In this document: positions 36,631 to 48,313 of the stretch, piece by piece | Layout of the letters: every line of letters begins with the position of its first letter | Numbering within the stretch: position 1 is the first letter of the stretch | Origin: Type-B symbiont of Plautia stali | Lineage (GTDB): Bacteria > Pseudomonadota > Gammaproteobacteria > Enterobacterales > Enterobacteriaceae | Direction of reading: 5' to 3' | Assembly (NCBI GenBank): GCA_001485295.1 | Contig: BBOA01000005.1 | Span: 62,001 to 126,000 of the forward strand | DNA: 64,000 nucleotides | Program-made: the position numbers and the translations under genes | Notes under the pieces: model-generated | Database searches by the model: none | Told to the model about the DNA's origin: nothing | Seen by the model: only the letters and a program-made list of their open reading frames with translations

Positions 36631-38742
36631 ATGTCAGAGCTTTCCGATCGCTTGGCGATCAATACCCTGTTTGCGGGGAATTATGCCGATCCTTTTTCGT
36701 TACTGGGGATGCACCAGACAGCCAACGGGCTGGAAGTCAGAGCGCTGCTGCCCGATGCGTTGGAAGTATGGGTCATTGAAACCAACACCGGGCGTAAAGT
36801 CGCTCAGCTGAAATGCCTCGATCCGCGTGGCTTTTTCAGCACGGTGGTACCGCGCTGCAAGAATATGTTTCGCTACCAGCTGGCGGTGGACTGGCACGGC
36901 CAGCAAAATCTGATCGACGATGCCTACCGCTTCGACCCGCTGTTGCAGGAGATGGACGCTTGGCTGCTGGCGGAAGGCACCCATTTGCGCCCCTACGAAA
37001 CCTTGGGCGCGCACGGCGTGGTGATTGACGGCGTGCATGGCACCCGCTTCAGTGTCTGGGCGCCCAACGCGCAGCGCGTCTCGGTGGTCGGCGATTTCAA
37101 CTTCTGGGACGGCCGACGTCATCCGATGCGTTTCCGCCGCGAAATTGGCATTTGGGAGCTGTTTGTGCCCGGCGCCTTTAACGGCCAGCTCTATAAATTC
37201 GAAATCGTAGACAACACCGGTCAGCTGCGCACCAAAGCGGACCCTTATGCCTTCGAGGCGCAAATGCGCCCGCAAACGGCGTCGATGATCTGCGGCCTGC
37301 CGCCGAAAACAGAGATGAGCGAGGCGCGTAAAGCGCGCAACGCCTTCGACGCGCCCATCTCTGTTAAAGAGCTGGCGGAGCAGCTAGTGCCCTACGTCAA
37401 AGAAATGGGCTTTACTCATATCGAGCTGCTACCGATTAACGAGCATCCTTTCGACGGCAGCTGGGGTTACCAGCCGCTCGGCATGTATGCGCCGACGCGC
37501 CGTTTCGGCACGCGCGACGAGTTCCTCTATTTCGTCAACGCCGTGCACGAAGCCGGCCTGAACGTGCTGCTCGACTGGGTGCCGGGCCACTTCCCCAGCG
37601 ACGACTTCGGCTTGGCGAAGTTCGACGGCGCTGAGCTGTATGAGCACAGCGATCCGCGTGAAGGCTATCACCAGGACTGGAATACCCTGATTTACAACTT
37701 TGGCCGCCGCGAGGTGAGCAACTACTTGGCGGGCAATGCGCTTTACTGGCTAGAGCGCTTCGGCATCGACGGACTGCGCGTCGATGCGGTGGCCTCGATG
37801 ATCTACCGCGACTACAGCCGCGCCGAAGGAGAATGGGTGCCGAATCACTACGGCGGCCGCGAAAATCTCGAAGCGATCGCCTTCCTGCGCTACACCAACC
37901 GCACGCTAGGATGCGCCGCGCCGGGCAGCGTCACCATTGCCGAAGATTCTACCGACTTCGACGGCGTGTCACGTCCACCGGAGTCGGGCGGTCTCGGCTT
38001 CTGGTACAAGTGGAACTTGGGCTGGATGCACGACACCCTCGACTACATGAAGCTCGATCCGGTCTACCGCAGCCATCATCACGACCTGATGAACTTCGGC
38101 ATGATGTACAACTACACCGAAAACTTTATGCTGTCGCTCTCCCATGACGAGGTGGTGCACGGCAAAAAGTCAATCCTCGATCGCATGCCGGGCGACGCTT
38201 GGCAGAAGTTCGCTAACCTGCGTGCCTATTACGGCTGGATGTGGGCTTTCCCTGGTAAAAAGCTGCTGTTTATGGGCGGCGAGTTCGCGCAGGGCAAGGA
38301 GTGGAACCACGACGTTAGCCTAGACTGGCATCTGCTGGAAGGGGGCGACAACAGGCACCACGGCGTGCAGCGCCTAGTGCGCGACCTGAACCATACCTAT
38401 CGCCACTACGCGCCGATGCATCAGCTTGATTTCGATCCGGCGGGCTTTGAGTGGCTAGTGGTCGACGATCGCGAGAACTCAGTGTTTGTCTTCGTGCGCC
38501 GCGATCGCGACGGCAACGAGATTATTGTCGCCAGCAACTTTACGCTGGTGCCGCGCCATCACTACCGCTTCGGCGTTAATCAGGCGGGCCGCTGGCGCGA
38601 AGTGATCAACACCGACCAGCATAACTATCACGGCAGCGATACGCGTAATCCGGTGGTGCATACCGATGATATCCCGAGCCATAACCGTCCGCAGTCGCTG
38701 TCGCTGCTCTCCACGCTGTGGCTGGTGAAGGAAGCCGAATGA
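36631..38742 (+). CDS. glgB: 1,4-alpha-glucan branching enzyme with a deletion in the catalytic barrel
   Basis: A 703-residue GH13 enzyme that makes alpha-1,6 branches in glycogen: CBM48 domain (about 115-215, [20 protein letters not shown]), then the barrel with [12 protein letters not shown] (nucleophile Asp), TIAEDSTDF (acid/base Glu) and LSHDEVVHG, and a normal C-terminal domain. The start is ATG 36631 behind AGGAAG. At about residue 243 (near 37360) the sequence goes from FDAPIS directly to [11 protein letters not shown]. The first strand of the barrel, IYEVHLGSW and the dozen residues after it in E. coli (about 21), is missing in frame. Open but probably impaired. Its stop overlaps glgX. 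Confidence 0.9.
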   Translation: MSELSDRLAINTLFAGNYADPFSLLGMHQTANGLEVRALLPDALEVWVIETNTGRKVAQLKCLDPRGFFSTVVPRCKNMFRYQLAVDWHGQQNLIDDAYRFDPLLQEMDAWLLAEGTHLRPYETLGAHGVVIDGVHGTRFSVWAPNAQRVSVVGDFNFWDGRRHPMRFRREIGIWELFVPGAFNGQLYKFEIVDNTGQLRTKADPYAFEAQMRPQTASMICGLPPKTEMSEARKARNAFDAPISVKELAEQLVPYVKEMGFTHIELLPINEHPFDGSWGYQPLGMYAPTRRFGTRDEFLYFVNAVHEAGLNVLLDWVPGHFPSDDFGLAKFDGAELYEHSDPREGYHQDWNTLIYNFGRREVSNYLAGNALYWLERFGIDGLRVDAVASMIYRDYSRAEGEWVPNHYGGRENLEAIAFLRYTNRTLGCAAPGSVTIAEDSTDFDGVSRPPESGGLGFWYKWNLGWMHDTLDYMKLDPVYRSHHHDLMNFGMMYNYTENFMLSLSHDEVVHGKKSILDRMPGDAWQKFANLRAYYGWMWAFPGKKLLFMGGEFAQGKEWNHDVSLDWHLLEGGDNRHHGVQRLVRDLNHTYRHYAPMHQLDFDPAGFEWLVVDDRENSVFVFVRRDRDGNEIIVASNFTLVPRHHYRFGVNQAGRWREVINTDQHNYHGSDTRNPVVHTDDIPSHNRPQSLSLLSTLWLVKEAE

Positions 38743-40670
38743 CGCTGCTTCCGGGACGTGCTGAGCCGCTAGGCGCCAGTTACGACGGCAAGGGCGTCAA
38801 CTTTACGCTCTTTTTCCAGCATGCCGAGCGCATCGAGCTTTGCCTGTTTAACGACGGCTAGGACGCCGCCAAGATCTGCACGCGCGCAACGGCGATATTT
38901 GACACGGCTACGCGGCAGCGCTGAAGCCTAGTCAGCGCTATGGCTTTCGCGTTCACGGTCTCTGAGCGCCAGCGCGCGGTCCTCCCCGCTTCAACCTAGC
39001 AAAGCTGTTAGTCGATCCCTGCGCCCGCGCGGTTGAGGGCGATGTGTCGGACGACGCTCGTCTTTATGGCTGCATCGCGCAACCCGACGAGCAGGACAGC
39101 GCCGCCGTGGCGCCTAAATCGCTGGTGGTGGCGGAGGATTTCGACTGGGAAGGCGATATTGCGCCGCTCACCCCCTAGGGCAATACGGTGATTTACGAGG
39201 CCCACGCACGTGGCTTAACGCAGCGGCATCTGGAAATTCCGGAATCTCTACGCGGGATTTACGCCGCGCTCGGCCATACTGTTATTACGGTGATTTACGA
39301 GGCCCACGCACGTGGCTTAACGCAGCGGCATCTGGAAATTCCGGAATCTCTACGCGGGATTTACGCCGCGCTCGGCCATACTGTTATAGTGAATTACCTT
39401 CACTATCTCGGCGTGACCGCCTTGGAACTGCTACCGGTGGCTCATTTCGCCAGTGAGCCGCGCTTGCAGAGGCTGGGATTGAGCAACTACTGAGGCTACA
39501 ACCCTTTTACGCTCTGTGCTGTCGATGCGTGCTACGCCTCTGGTAACGATGGCGCGACGCCGCTGCAAGAATTCCAGCAGGCGGTGAAAAATCTGCAGGT
39601 GGCGGGCATTGAAGTGCTGCTGGATGTGGTGTTCAACCACACCGCCGAGCTGGAGGAGAACGGCCCGATGCTGTCGCTGCGCGGCGTCGACAACGCCAGC
39701 TGGTGCGCGTCTGCCACGTCGACGGCTTTCGCTTCGATCTGGCACCGCTGTTCGAGGTCATCAAAGCCTGTCCGCTGCTCTTACAGGCCAAGTTGATCGC
39801 CGAATCTTGGGACGTTGGCCTTAGCGGCTATCAGGCAGGCAACTTTCCGCCGCTGTTCGCCGAATGGAACGACCATTTCCGCGCCGATATGCGGCGCTTA
39901 TGGCTGTACCGCGACGTGAGCAATGGCGCATTCTCCCGCCGCTTCGCCGCTTCAAGCGGCCTGTTTCAGCGTGACGGTCGACTGCCGCACGCCGCCGTTA
40001 ATCTGATTACCGCACATGACGGCTTTACGCTGCGCGACCTGGTGAGCTTTAACTAGAAACACAATCAGGCCAACGGCGAAGATAACCACGATGGCAGCAG
40101 CAATTTCAGCTATACCACACGGTGTAGAAGGGCTACGCGCCAGTTTCGACGTTATTGAGCGCCACCGACTCAGCACCCATGCGCTGCTGACGACGCTGCT
40201 GCTGGCGCAGGGCACGCCGATGCTGCTTGCCGGCGACGAGCGCGGCTAAAGCCAGCATGGTAATGACAACGCCTACTGCCAGGATAACATCCTGACTTGG
40301 CTCGACTGGCAGGAAGAAGAGAACAGTCTAGTGGATTTTACCGCCGTCCTGATCCGTTTGCGTTAGCAGATCCCGGCGTTAACCGCCGATCGCTGGTGGC
40401 AAGATGGCAACGGCAATGTGCAGTGGCTCAATGCTAGTAGCAGGTCACTACAGCGAGAGGAATGGGAGCAGAGGGCGCACAGAATGCATATCCTGCTCTC
40501 CGGCTGCTAGTTAATAACAATAAACGCCACGGATTCGGTAAGTGACACCGCCTTACCAGACGGAGAATAACGTGCCGTTTCTCCTTTTCGCCGGGGATGA
40601 CAACCCCATTTTGTCGACTGTCTGGCATGGTCCCGCACACGACGCGTGCCTGTTCCAAAAGCACTCATAA
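38739..40670 (+). pseudogene. glgX: GlgX glycogen-debranching enzyme relic
   Basis: Starts by ATGA overlap with glg[21 protein letters not shown], then TAG at 38859. Later pieces are [36 protein letters not shown] (twice, from a 102-bp tandem duplication), [80 protein letters not shown] and [15 protein letters not shown]. Many TAG/TGA codons, frameshifts and a deletion before CHVDGF are present. The native end (CLFQKHS before TAA) survives. GlgX trims branch stubs left by GlgP. Confidence 0.9.
39185..39387 (+). repeat. 102-bp tandem duplication in the glgX relic
   Basis: Positions 39185-39286 are repeated from 39287 to about 39387 with no visible difference over the shared length. The unit is 34 codons, starting ACGGTGATTTACGAGG, so it keeps frame. 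Confidence 0.95.
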
Positions 40671-40680
40671 GGAGCCAGAC

Positions 40681-41604
40681 ATGGTTAAAAGTTAGACAGA
40701 ACCGATAACCTGATACTGGCCCGCCAGCTCCCTACATAGACGGTTGCGCTGATCCTCGCCGGGGGGAAGAGGCACGCGCCTGAAAGATCTGACCACCAAA
40801 CGCGCCAAGCCCGCGGTGCACTTCGGCGGCAAGTGTCGCATCATCAACTTTGCGCTTTCCAACTGCATTAACTCCGGGATCCGCCGCATCGGCGTGATCA
40901 CGTAGTACCAGTCGCATACGCTGACGCAGCACGTTCAGCGCGGCTGGTCTATCTTCAACGAAAAGATGAATAAGTTCGTTGACCTGCTGCCGGCGTAGCA
41001 GCGGACGTCAACCGAACACTGGTATCGCGGCACCGCAGACGCCGTGATCCAGAATTCGCCGCTATTCGCTATTAAGGTGCAGCACATCGTGATTCTGGCC
41101 AAGGATCATATTTATAAAATGGACTATTCGCGCATGCTGCTCGACCACGTCGAAGTCAACGTGAAGTGCACCATCTGGCGCGCCAATCTCGATCTCGCGT
41201 CGGTCACGCTGGAACTGGATATGCACGACCATACTTCGCCGATCCGAACGCATATGGAGCCGCTGCTGGCCGCTAAGTTCGTGCAGGACCGCCCGGGCAG
41301 CCATGGGATGATGATGAATTCGCTGATCTCCGGCGGCACCATCATCTCGGGTTCGGTGGTGATCAACTCCGTGCTGTTTCCGCGCGTGCGCATCAACTCG
41401 TTTTGCAATATCGATTCCACCGTACTGCTTGCCGACGTGATAGTGGGACGCTCCTGCCGACTGCGCCGCGGCGTCATTGATCGCGCCTGCGTGCTGCCGG
41501 AAGGCATGGTGATAGGAGAGAATCCTGACGAGGACAGTCGTCGGTTTTACCGTTCAGAAGAGGGTATCGTTCTGGTCACACGCGCTATGCTCGCTAGAGC
41601 GTAG
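40681..41604 (+). pseudogene. glgC: GlgC ADP-glucose pyrophosphorylase relic
   Basis: MVKS then TAG, a shifted [20 protein letters not shown] (nucleotide-binding motif, readable), [19 protein letters not shown], a [23 protein letters not shown], a TAG at 40996-40998, and [20 protein letters not shown]. At about 41172 NVKCT jumps to [10 protein letters not shown]: roughly 125 residues with the glucose-1-phosphate site are deleted. The beta-helix domain after it ([40 protein letters not shown]) is clean to the stop. GlgC makes ADP-glucose, the committed glycogen precursor. Confidence 0.92.
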
Positions 41605-41674
41605 CCGTTAGCGATAAAAAGCACCATATAATCGACGCGAGGATCGCGCCCGATCACTAATTAAGAGGCCGAGG

Positions 41675-43108
41675 ATGCAGGTTTTACATGTCTGTTCAGA
41701 ACTTTTTCCGCTGCTAAAAACCGGCGGGTTGGCTGATGTTGTTGGGGCATTGCCGCAGGCGCAGATTGCTGACGGCACGGATACGCGGGTGCTGCTGCCC
41801 GCTTTTCCCGATCTGCGTAAAGGGATCCTCGAAACGAAAGTGGTGGCCGAGTTGCAGACCTTTGCCGGTCCGACGCGGCTGCTGTTTGGCCATTTCAACG
41901 GCGTCGGCATCTATCTTATCGACGTGCCGGAGCTGTACGATCGCCCCGGCAGCCCGTATCACGATATGTCGCAGTTCGCCTACGTAGATAACTATCTGCG
42001 CTTCGCGCTGCTAGGCTGGATGGGATGTGAAATCGCCTGTGGGCTGGATACTTACTGGCAACCGGATATCGTTCACGCGCACGACTGGCATGCAGGCCTG
42101 ATCTGCGCCTATCTAGAGGCGCGCGGCCGCCCGGCAAAGTCGGTGTTTACCGTACACAACTTGGCGTATCAGGGGCTGTTTAACGCGCGCCATCTCGACG
42201 AAATCGAACTACCGAGATCGTTTTTCGATATGCACGGGCTGGAGTTCTACGGTCAGATCTCCTACCTGAAGGCGGGCCTCTTTTTCGCCGATCACATTAC
42301 CGCCGTCAGCCCGACCTATGCGCACGAGATCACCCGTCCCGAGTTCGGCTACGGCATGGAGGCGCTGCTGGAGCAGCGGCTGCGCGAAGGGCGCCTGAGC
42401 GGCATTCTTAACGGCGTCGATCCCGGCATCTGGGATCCAGCGCACGACCGGCTGCTTAGCGCGCGCTACAACCGCGACACGCTGGAGGCGAAGGCCGAGA
42501 ACAAGCGACAGCTGCAGATTGCCATGGGACTCAAGGTCGACAACAGCGTGCCGGTGTTCGCGGTGATCAGCCGTCTGACACGGCAAAAAGGACTGGATTT
42601 GGTGCTGGAGGCGCTGCCAGGCCTGCTGGCGCAGGGCGGTCAGCTGGTGCTGCTCGGTCAGGGCGACGCGGAACTGCAGCAGGGCTTTCTGGCGGCTGCG
42701 GCGGAGCATCTTGGCAGCGTCGGCGTGCAGATCGGCTACCACGAAGCCTTCTCGCACCGCATCGTCGGCGGCGCGGACGTCATCATGGTGCCGAGCCGCT
42801 TCGAGCCTTGCGGCCTGACGCAGCTCTACGGCCTGAAGTACGGCACACTGCCGCTCGTGCGGCGCACGGGCGGCTTGGCCGATACGGTCAACGACAGCTC
42901 GCTGGAAAACCTCGCTGACGGCATCGCCAGCGGCTTTAGCTTTGAAGACAGCAACGCTTGGTCGCTGTTGCGGACGATTCGACGCGCATTTGTGTTGTGG
43001 TCCCGGCCTTCACTCTGGCGCTACGTTCAGCGACAGGCAATGGGAACGGATTTCAGCTGGCAGCTGGCCGCGCAGGCCTATCGCGATCTTTACCAACGTT
43101 TGCTGTAA
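41675..43108 (+). CDS. glgA: glycogen synthase
   Basis: A 477-residue GT5 ADP-glucose glycogen synthase, the same length as in E. coli. The N-terminal ADP-glucose motif [27 protein letters not shown], and the C-terminal lobe with [32 protein letters not shown] and [10 protein letters not shown] are intact. The start is ATG 41675 with an AAGAGG site. It lies 70 bp after the dead glgC and 22 bp before glgP. The enzyme needs ADP-glucose, which the broken glgC can no longer supply unless another source exists. Confidence 0.95.
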   Translation: MQVLHVCSELFPLLKTGGLADVVGALPQAQIADGTDTRVLLPAFPDLRKGILETKVVAELQTFAGPTRLLFGHFNGVGIYLIDVPELYDRPGSPYHDMSQFAYVDNYLRFALLGWMGCEIACGLDTYWQPDIVHAHDWHAGLICAYLEARGRPAKSVFTVHNLAYQGLFNARHLDEIELPRSFFDMHGLEFYGQISYLKAGLFFADHITAVSPTYAHEITRPEFGYGMEALLEQRLREGRLSGILNGVDPGIWDPAHDRLLSARYNRDTLEAKAENKRQLQIAMGLKVDNSVPVFAVISRLTRQKGLDLVLEALPGLLAQGGQLVLLGQGDAELQQGFLAAAAEHLGSVGVQIGYHEAFSHRIVGGADVIMVPSRFEPCGLTQLYGLKYGTLPLVRRTGGLADTVNDSSLENLADGIASGFSFEDSNAWSLLRTIRRAFVLWSRPSLWRYVQRQAMGTDFSWQLAAQAYRDLYQRLL

Positions 43109-43130
43109 CGAGGAGAGTGGGGTAACTTAT

Positions 43131-45578
43131 ATGAATGCTCCTTTCACCTACATGTCGCCGACACTGAAGGTCGAAGCGCTTAAACACTCGATTGCCTATA
43201 AGCTGATGTTCACCATCGGCAAGGATCCCTCCATGGCGAACCAGCACGACTGGCTCAACGCCTCGCTGCTGGCAGTACGCGACCGTATGGTGGAGCGCTG
43301 GCTGCGTTCGAGCCGCGCTCAGCTTTCCCAGGACGTCCGTCAGGTCTACTACCTGTCGATGGAGTTTCTGCTGGGCCGGACATTAGGCAACGCGCTGATG
43401 GCAATGGGCATTTATGACGATCTCAATCAGGCGCTGGACGAGATGGGCCTAGATCTGGCTGATTTGATAGAGGAAGAGAACGATCCTGGACTTGGCAACG
43501 GCGGCCTCGGCCGGCTCGCCGCCTGTTTTCTTGACTCACTCGCCACGCTCGGTCTGCCGGGACGTGGCTACGGCATACGCTACGACTACGGCATGTTCCG
43601 GCAGAATATTATCGACGGCGAGCAGAAAGAGTCGCCCGATTACTGGCTAGAGTATGGCAACCCTTGGGAGTTTCAGCGCTATAACATGCGCTACAAGGTG
43701 CGTTTCGGCGGTCGTATTCAGCATGAGGGGGCGAAGGTGCGCTGGCTGGAGACGGAAGAGATTGTGGCGATGGCCTACGATCAGATCATTCCTGGCTTCG
43801 ACACCGACGCCACCAATACATTGCGGCTGTGGGGCTCGCAGGCGAGCAACGAAATCAATCTAGGCAAATTCAACCAGGGCGACTACTTCGCCGCGGTAGA
43901 AGATAAAAACCATTCTGAAAACGTTTCGCGCGTGCTCTATCCCGACGACTCGACCTATTCCGGCCGCGAGCTGCGCCTGCGTCAGGAATATTTTCTTGTC
44001 TCCGCCACAGTGCAGGATATCCTCAACCGCCACTGGCAGATGCACAAGACTTGGGCCAACCTAGCGGATAAGATCGCTATCCATCTTAATGATACTCATC
44101 CGGTGCTGGCGATCCCGGAGTTGATGCGTCTGCTGATCGACGAGCATAAGTTTAGCTGGGACGACGCCTTTGAAGTGACCTGCCAGGTCTTCTCCTATAC
44201 CAACCACACGCTGATGAGCGAAGCGCTGGAAACTTGGCCGGTAGAAATGATCGGCAAAATCCTGCCGCGTCATCTCGGCATTATTTTCGAAATCAACGAC
44301 TATTTCCTGAAGACCATTCAGGAGTATTACCCGGATGACTGGGATCTGCTGTCGCGCATCTCCATCATTGATGAAAATAACTATCGCCGTATTCGCATGG
44401 CGTGGCTGGCGGTGGTGGTCAGCCACAAGGTCAACGGTGTTTCCGAGCTGCACTCTAACCTGATGGTGCAGTCGCTGTTTGCCGATTTCGCACGTCTTTT
44501 CCCGGGGCGCTTCTGCAACAAAACCAACGGCGTGACGCCGCGTCGCTGGCTGGCGCTGGCCAACCCGGCGCTGTCGGAGCTGCTGGACGAGGAAATTGGC
44601 CGCACTTGGCGCACCGATCTCAGCCAGCTCGCCGAGCTGAATCAGCAGATCGATTTTCCGGCGTTTATCGAAAAAGTGGCGGATGCCAAGTTCACCAACA
44701 AGCGTCGGCTGGCGAACTGGGTAGCAAAGAACCTAGACGTAGTGCTCGATCCTAACGCCCTGTTCGACGTGCAGATCAAGCGTATCCATGAATACAAGCG
44801 CCAGCTGTTGAACGTGCTGCACGTCATCACCCGCTATAACCGCATCAAAGCCGATCCCAACGCCGACTGGGTGCCGCGCGTCAATATTTTCGCCGGCAAA
44901 GCAGCCTCCGCCTACTACACGGCCAAACATATTATTCACTTGATCAACAACGTGGCGAGCGTGATCAACATCGATCTACAGGTGAAGAACAAGCTGAAAG
45001 TGGTGTTTATTCCCAACTACAGCGTTAGCCTAGCGCAGATCATTATTCCAGCGGCGGATCTGTCCGAGCAGATCTCCACGGCGGGCACCGAGGCGTCGGG
45101 CACCAGCAATATGAAGTTCGCGCTCAACGGCGCGCTGACCATCGGCACGCTAGACGGCGCCAACGTTGAGATACTGGAGCACGTTGGCGAGGAGAATATC
45201 TTTATTTTCGGCAACACCACGCCGCAGGTGGAAGCGCTGCGCAGCGGCGGCTATAACCCGCGTAAATATTATGAAGAGGATGCTGAGCTGCATCAGGTGC
45301 TGAAGCAGATCGCCTCCGGGGTTTTCAGCCCGCAGGAGCCTAGCCGCTACCGTAACCTGTTCGATTCGCTGGTGAACTTCGGCGACCACTATCAGCTGCT
45401 GGCGGACTACCGCAGCTATGTGGACACCCAGGATAAGGTGGATGAGCTGTATCGCAAGCCGGAAGAGTGGCAGCGCCGCGCCGCGCTGAATATCGCTAAT
45501 ATGGGGTATTTTTCGTCCGACCGGACCATCCAAGACTATGCAGATGGGATCTGGAATATCAAGCCAGTGCGGCTCTGA
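43131..45578 (+). CDS. glgP: glycogen/maltodextrin phosphorylase
   Basis: An 815-residue GT35 phosphorylase that releases glucose-1-phosphate from glycogen ends. The PLP site [20 protein letters not shown] with [10 protein letters not shown], and the substrate loop [15 protein letters not shown], are intact. An open frame extends upstream into glgA, but the start is ATG 43131 ([17 protein letters not shown]) after a GAGGAG site, giving E. coli length. No lesion is visible. It closes the glg operon; it is the only alpha-glucan-degrading enzyme left intact in this window, since malQ and glgX are dead. Confidence 0.95.
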   Translation: MNAPFTYMSPTLKVEALKHSIAYKLMFTIGKDPSMANQHDWLNASLLAVRDRMVERWLRSSRAQLSQDVRQVYYLSMEFLLGRTLGNALMAMGIYDDLNQALDEMGLDLADLIEEENDPGLGNGGLGRLAACFLDSLATLGLPGRGYGIRYDYGMFRQNIIDGEQKESPDYWLEYGNPWEFQRYNMRYKVRFGGRIQHEGAKVRWLETEEIVAMAYDQIIPGFDTDATNTLRLWGSQASNEINLGKFNQGDYFAAVEDKNHSENVSRVLYPDDSTYSGRELRLRQEYFLVSATVQDILNRHWQMHKTWANLADKIAIHLNDTHPVLAIPELMRLLIDEHKFSWDDAFEVTCQVFSYTNHTLMSEALETWPVEMIGKILPRHLGIIFEINDYFLKTIQEYYPDDWDLLSRISIIDENNYRRIRMAWLAVVVSHKVNGVSELHSNLMVQSLFADFARLFPGRFCNKTNGVTPRRWLALANPALSELLDEEIGRTWRTDLSQLAELNQQIDFPAFIEKVADAKFTNKRRLANWVAKNLDVVLDPNALFDVQIKRIHEYKRQLLNVLHVITRYNRIKADPNADWVPRVNIFAGKAASAYYTAKHIIHLINNVASVINIDLQVKNKLKVVFIPNYSVSLAQIIIPAADLSEQISTAGTEASGTSNMKFALNGALTIGTLDGANVEILEHVGEENIFIFGNTTPQVEALRSGGYNPRKYYEEDAELHQVLKQIASGVFSPQEPSRYRNLFDSLVNFGDHYQLLADYRSYVDTQDKVDELYRKPEEWQRRAALNIANMGYFSSDRTIQDYADGIWNIKPVRL

Positions 45579-45863
45579 GCGGATTCCGCCCGCTAGGTGT
45601 GAGGGAGTTTCAGCAGCGTCGCTGCCGGCGTGCGCGCCTCAGCGTGTCAGATGCCCTGACCAAACCTCCGCCTGCAATTCCTTTCCTTATTTTTTTATAA
45701 ACGGCTACGTCGTCTGAAAGCCAGATTTATGCTTTCAGCAATGAGAGTTGTTATGAACGATACAGAACTTGCAGCGAGAGGTTATGGCGGCCCTGCTCGG
45801 TCGCGCGCAGCGGGCGAAATGAAACTGCCCGGCTGTCGGGCGAATGAAACCTGCGCAGCAGGC
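45579..45863. other. intergenic region after glgP, nothing recognised
   Basis: This 285-bp stretch between glgP and the glpD terminator has no convincing gene, promoter or repeat. A T-rich run near 45690-45700 might aid termination of glgP. Confidence 0.5.
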
Positions 45864-45864
45864 A

Positions 45865-45884
45865 AAAAACGGGGCCGAAGCCCC
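45865..45884 (-). terminator. terminator of the glpD relic
   Basis: GGGGC, CGAA tetraloop, GCCCC, with a run of six U following on the minus strand, 13 bp past the glpD relic stop. It survived although the gene decayed. Confidence 0.85.
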
Positions 45885-45896
45885 GCATCTCATCCT

Positions 45897-46467
45897 TTAG
45901 CTTGCCAGCAACAGGTTGGGTTTCTAGCTGTGCGTCGCCAGCCACTCCGCTACGCGCGCCCGCTGCGCCTTGAGCCACATAACCCTGCTTGGTTCGGCGC
46001 CAGATAGCGCAGTTCGGCTTTATAGAAGTCATGGTCGAAGTTCTCGCCCAAATCCTCAAGACGGGTCGCCCCATCGAGCAGCGTCTCGGTGTTGCTGCCG
46101 TAAGTGCGGGCGAAGTGACGCGCCATGCCTTCAGTGATAAACGGACAGCGACGGCGTAGGCTGATAGCGTAATCTTCACGTGTGCCCGCGATATCGCTGC
46201 CCGGCAGCACGCAATTCTTCGTCCACGCCGGGTCGGAGTTCGGGAAATACTTCTTCAGCTTCTCTAGCGCATGCTCCGCCAGCTTGCGGTAGGTGGTCAG
46301 CTTGCCGCCGAACACCGACAGCATCGGCACCTGGCCGTTGTCGTCGCGCACGTCCAGCGTGTAGTCACGCGTAATGGCCTGCGTCGAGTCCGATTTGTCA
46401 TCGCACAGCGGACGGACGCCGGAGTAAGTTCAGACGACATCGTTGCGCGCCAGCAGCTTCTTAAAAA
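45897..46467 (-). pseudogene. glpD: GlpD aerobic glycerol-3-phosphate dehydrogenase, 3' relic
   Basis: The minus strand reads KKLLARNDVV, a stop, TYSGVRPLCDD, ITRDYTLDVRDDNGQVPMLS, VFGGKLTTYRKLAEHALEKL, AWTKNCVLPGSDIAGTREDY and ARTYGSNTETLLDG. It ends, after a small shift and a TAG, at KPNLLLAS. This is the C-terminal third of GlpD. The FAD-binding N-terminal two thirds and glpE are gone; glpG starts 13 bp away on the other strand. GlpD feeds glycerol-3-phosphate electrons to quinone. Confidence 0.88.
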
Positions 46468-46480
46468 GGAGAGTGAATAA

Positions 46481-47313
46481 TGGTGCGCATTACTCAGTTC
46501 AATAACCCGCGCATGGCGTAGGCATTTGTCGACTATATGGTGACGCGCTACGTCAGGCTGCGCATCGAGCAGGACGTTTATTATGTCATTCTGCTCGACG
46601 ATGAGAACCAGCTATCAATGATCGAAAACGAACTTCAGCAGCTTATGCGTCAGCCGGACCATCCCCGTTATCAGGCGGTCAGCTGGCATACCGGCAACAC
46701 CAAAAGCGGCCTGCGCTATGAACGCAGCAATTATGGACTAATATTCACGATCGTGCCGGTCCACTTACCATAATCATCCTTTTTGTCTGTATCGCCGTGT
46801 GTTTATTCTGATGCAGATTTTGGGCGATCAGACCGTGCTGCTGTGGCTTAACTGGCTGGACGGGCCGGGCCAGTATTTCAGGTACGGTGCTGGTTCAGCC
46901 ATGCGCTGCTGCACTTCTCGTTGCTGCATATCCTGTTTAACCTGATGTGGTGGTGGTATCTGGGCGGCGCGGTAGAGAAGCGGCTCGACAGCGGCAAGCT
47001 GTTCGTCATTATGCTGACCTCGGCGCTGCTTAGCGGCTTCGTACAGGCGAAATTCAGCGGCATCTGGTTGGGCGGGCTTGTCGTGCATGGTATATGCGCT
47101 GATGGGCTACTACTGGCTGCGCGGCGAGCGCGATTCCTAACCGAAAACGGCGTCTATCTGGAGCACGGCCTGATTGGTTTTGCCATCGTATGGCTGGCGA
47201 TTGGCTGGTCTGGCGCATTTGGACTCGCCATCGCCAATGGCGCACACGTTACCGGTCTGCTGATCGGACTGGCGATGGCATTTGTCGATACCTGTGCAGT
47301 GCAGCGCCGTTAG
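46481..47313 (+). pseudogene. glpG: GlpG rhomboid protease relic
   Basis: MVRITQFNNPRMA, TAG, AFVDYMVTRYVRLRIEQDVY and DHPRYQAVSWHTGNTKSGLR form the cytosolic domain. A TAA at 46771 and a TGA at 46811 follow, then LLHILFNLMWWWYLGGAVEK, RLDSGKLFVIMLTSALLSGF and WLGGL. The active-site Ser motif GLSGVVYAL has become GLVVHGI through a local frame slip, so the nucleophile is lost. The His helix (NGAHVTGLLIGLAMAFVDT) is readable. Dead. Confidence 0.88.
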
Positions 47314-47346
47314 CGCCGGATAAGAAGAGAAAAACATGAGAGTAAT

Positions 47347-48112
47347 GTGAAGCAGACGCAACGTCATGACGCCATTGTCGATCTGGTCCGGCGTCAGGGA
47401 TATGTCAGTACTGAAGAGCTGGTAGAACATTTTGAGGTCAGCCCGCAGACCATTCGTCGCGACCTTAACGACCTCGCCGATCAGAATAAAATTCAGCGCC
47501 ATCACCGTGGCGCGGCGCTGCCTTCCAGCTCTGAAAACACCGCCTGGCAGGCGCGTAAAATGATATGGTCGGCGGAGAAAGCGCGTATCGCCGAGCGCGT
47601 CGCCAGCGAGATCCCCGATGGCGCGACGCTGTTTATCGACATCGGCACTACGCCAGAAGCGGTAGTGCATGCGCTGCTCAACCATAAAAATCTGCGCGTG
47701 GTCACCAACAACATTAACGTCGCGACGTTGCTGATGAGTAAGCCCGACTTCCGGCTGATCATCGCCGGCGGCGAAGTGCGCACGCGCGCCGGCGGTATTA
47801 TGGACGAAGCGACGCTCGATTTTATCTCCCAGTTCCGCCTCGATTTTGGCATTATCGGCATCAGCAGCATCGATTATGGACGGTTCGCTGCTGGAGTTCG
47901 ACTACCATGAAGTGCGCACCAAACGCGCCATCATCGAAAATTCACGCTGCGTGATGCTGGTTGTCGACCATTCGAAATTCGGACGCAACGCGATGATGAA
48001 CCTCGGCAATGGCAATATGGGGCTGATCGACCAGCTCTATACGGACAAGCAGCCGCCCGCCAGCATTATGAAAGTGATTGAACAGCATGAAGTGCAGCTT
48101 GAACTCTGCTAA
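47347..48112 (+). pseudogene. glpR: GlpR glycerol-3-phosphate regulon repressor, frameshifted
   Basis: From GTG 47347: KQTQRHDAIVDLVRRQGYVS, TEELVEHFEVSPQTIRRDLN (DeoR helix-turn-helix), then GATLFIDIGTTPEAVVHALL and EATLDFISQFRLDFGIIGIS. At about 47870-47878 the frame shifts; the second frame continues with MDGSLLEFDYHEVRTKRAII and GRNAMMNLGNGNMGLIDQL to the normal end QLELC. The DNA-binding half is undamaged, but the sensor domain is cut. It fits the loss of its targets glpD and the ugp genes. Confidence 0.86.
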
Positions 48113-48313
48113 CCTAGCAGTTATAAGTGTCATGGCGTTAACTCTCTACCCATGACGCTTGCGCCTGAACCTCTTAACTCGCTTTTTTCTTTGTTTCCTG
48201 TCGATTTTTTCTCACTGACGTCTTTACTTAACTTAAATTCTCCATTTGCCTGTGCGCAGAAATTCATCACACCGCAACTCAACGGCTTTGGATCAAGACG
48301 CTAAGGGGAGAAC

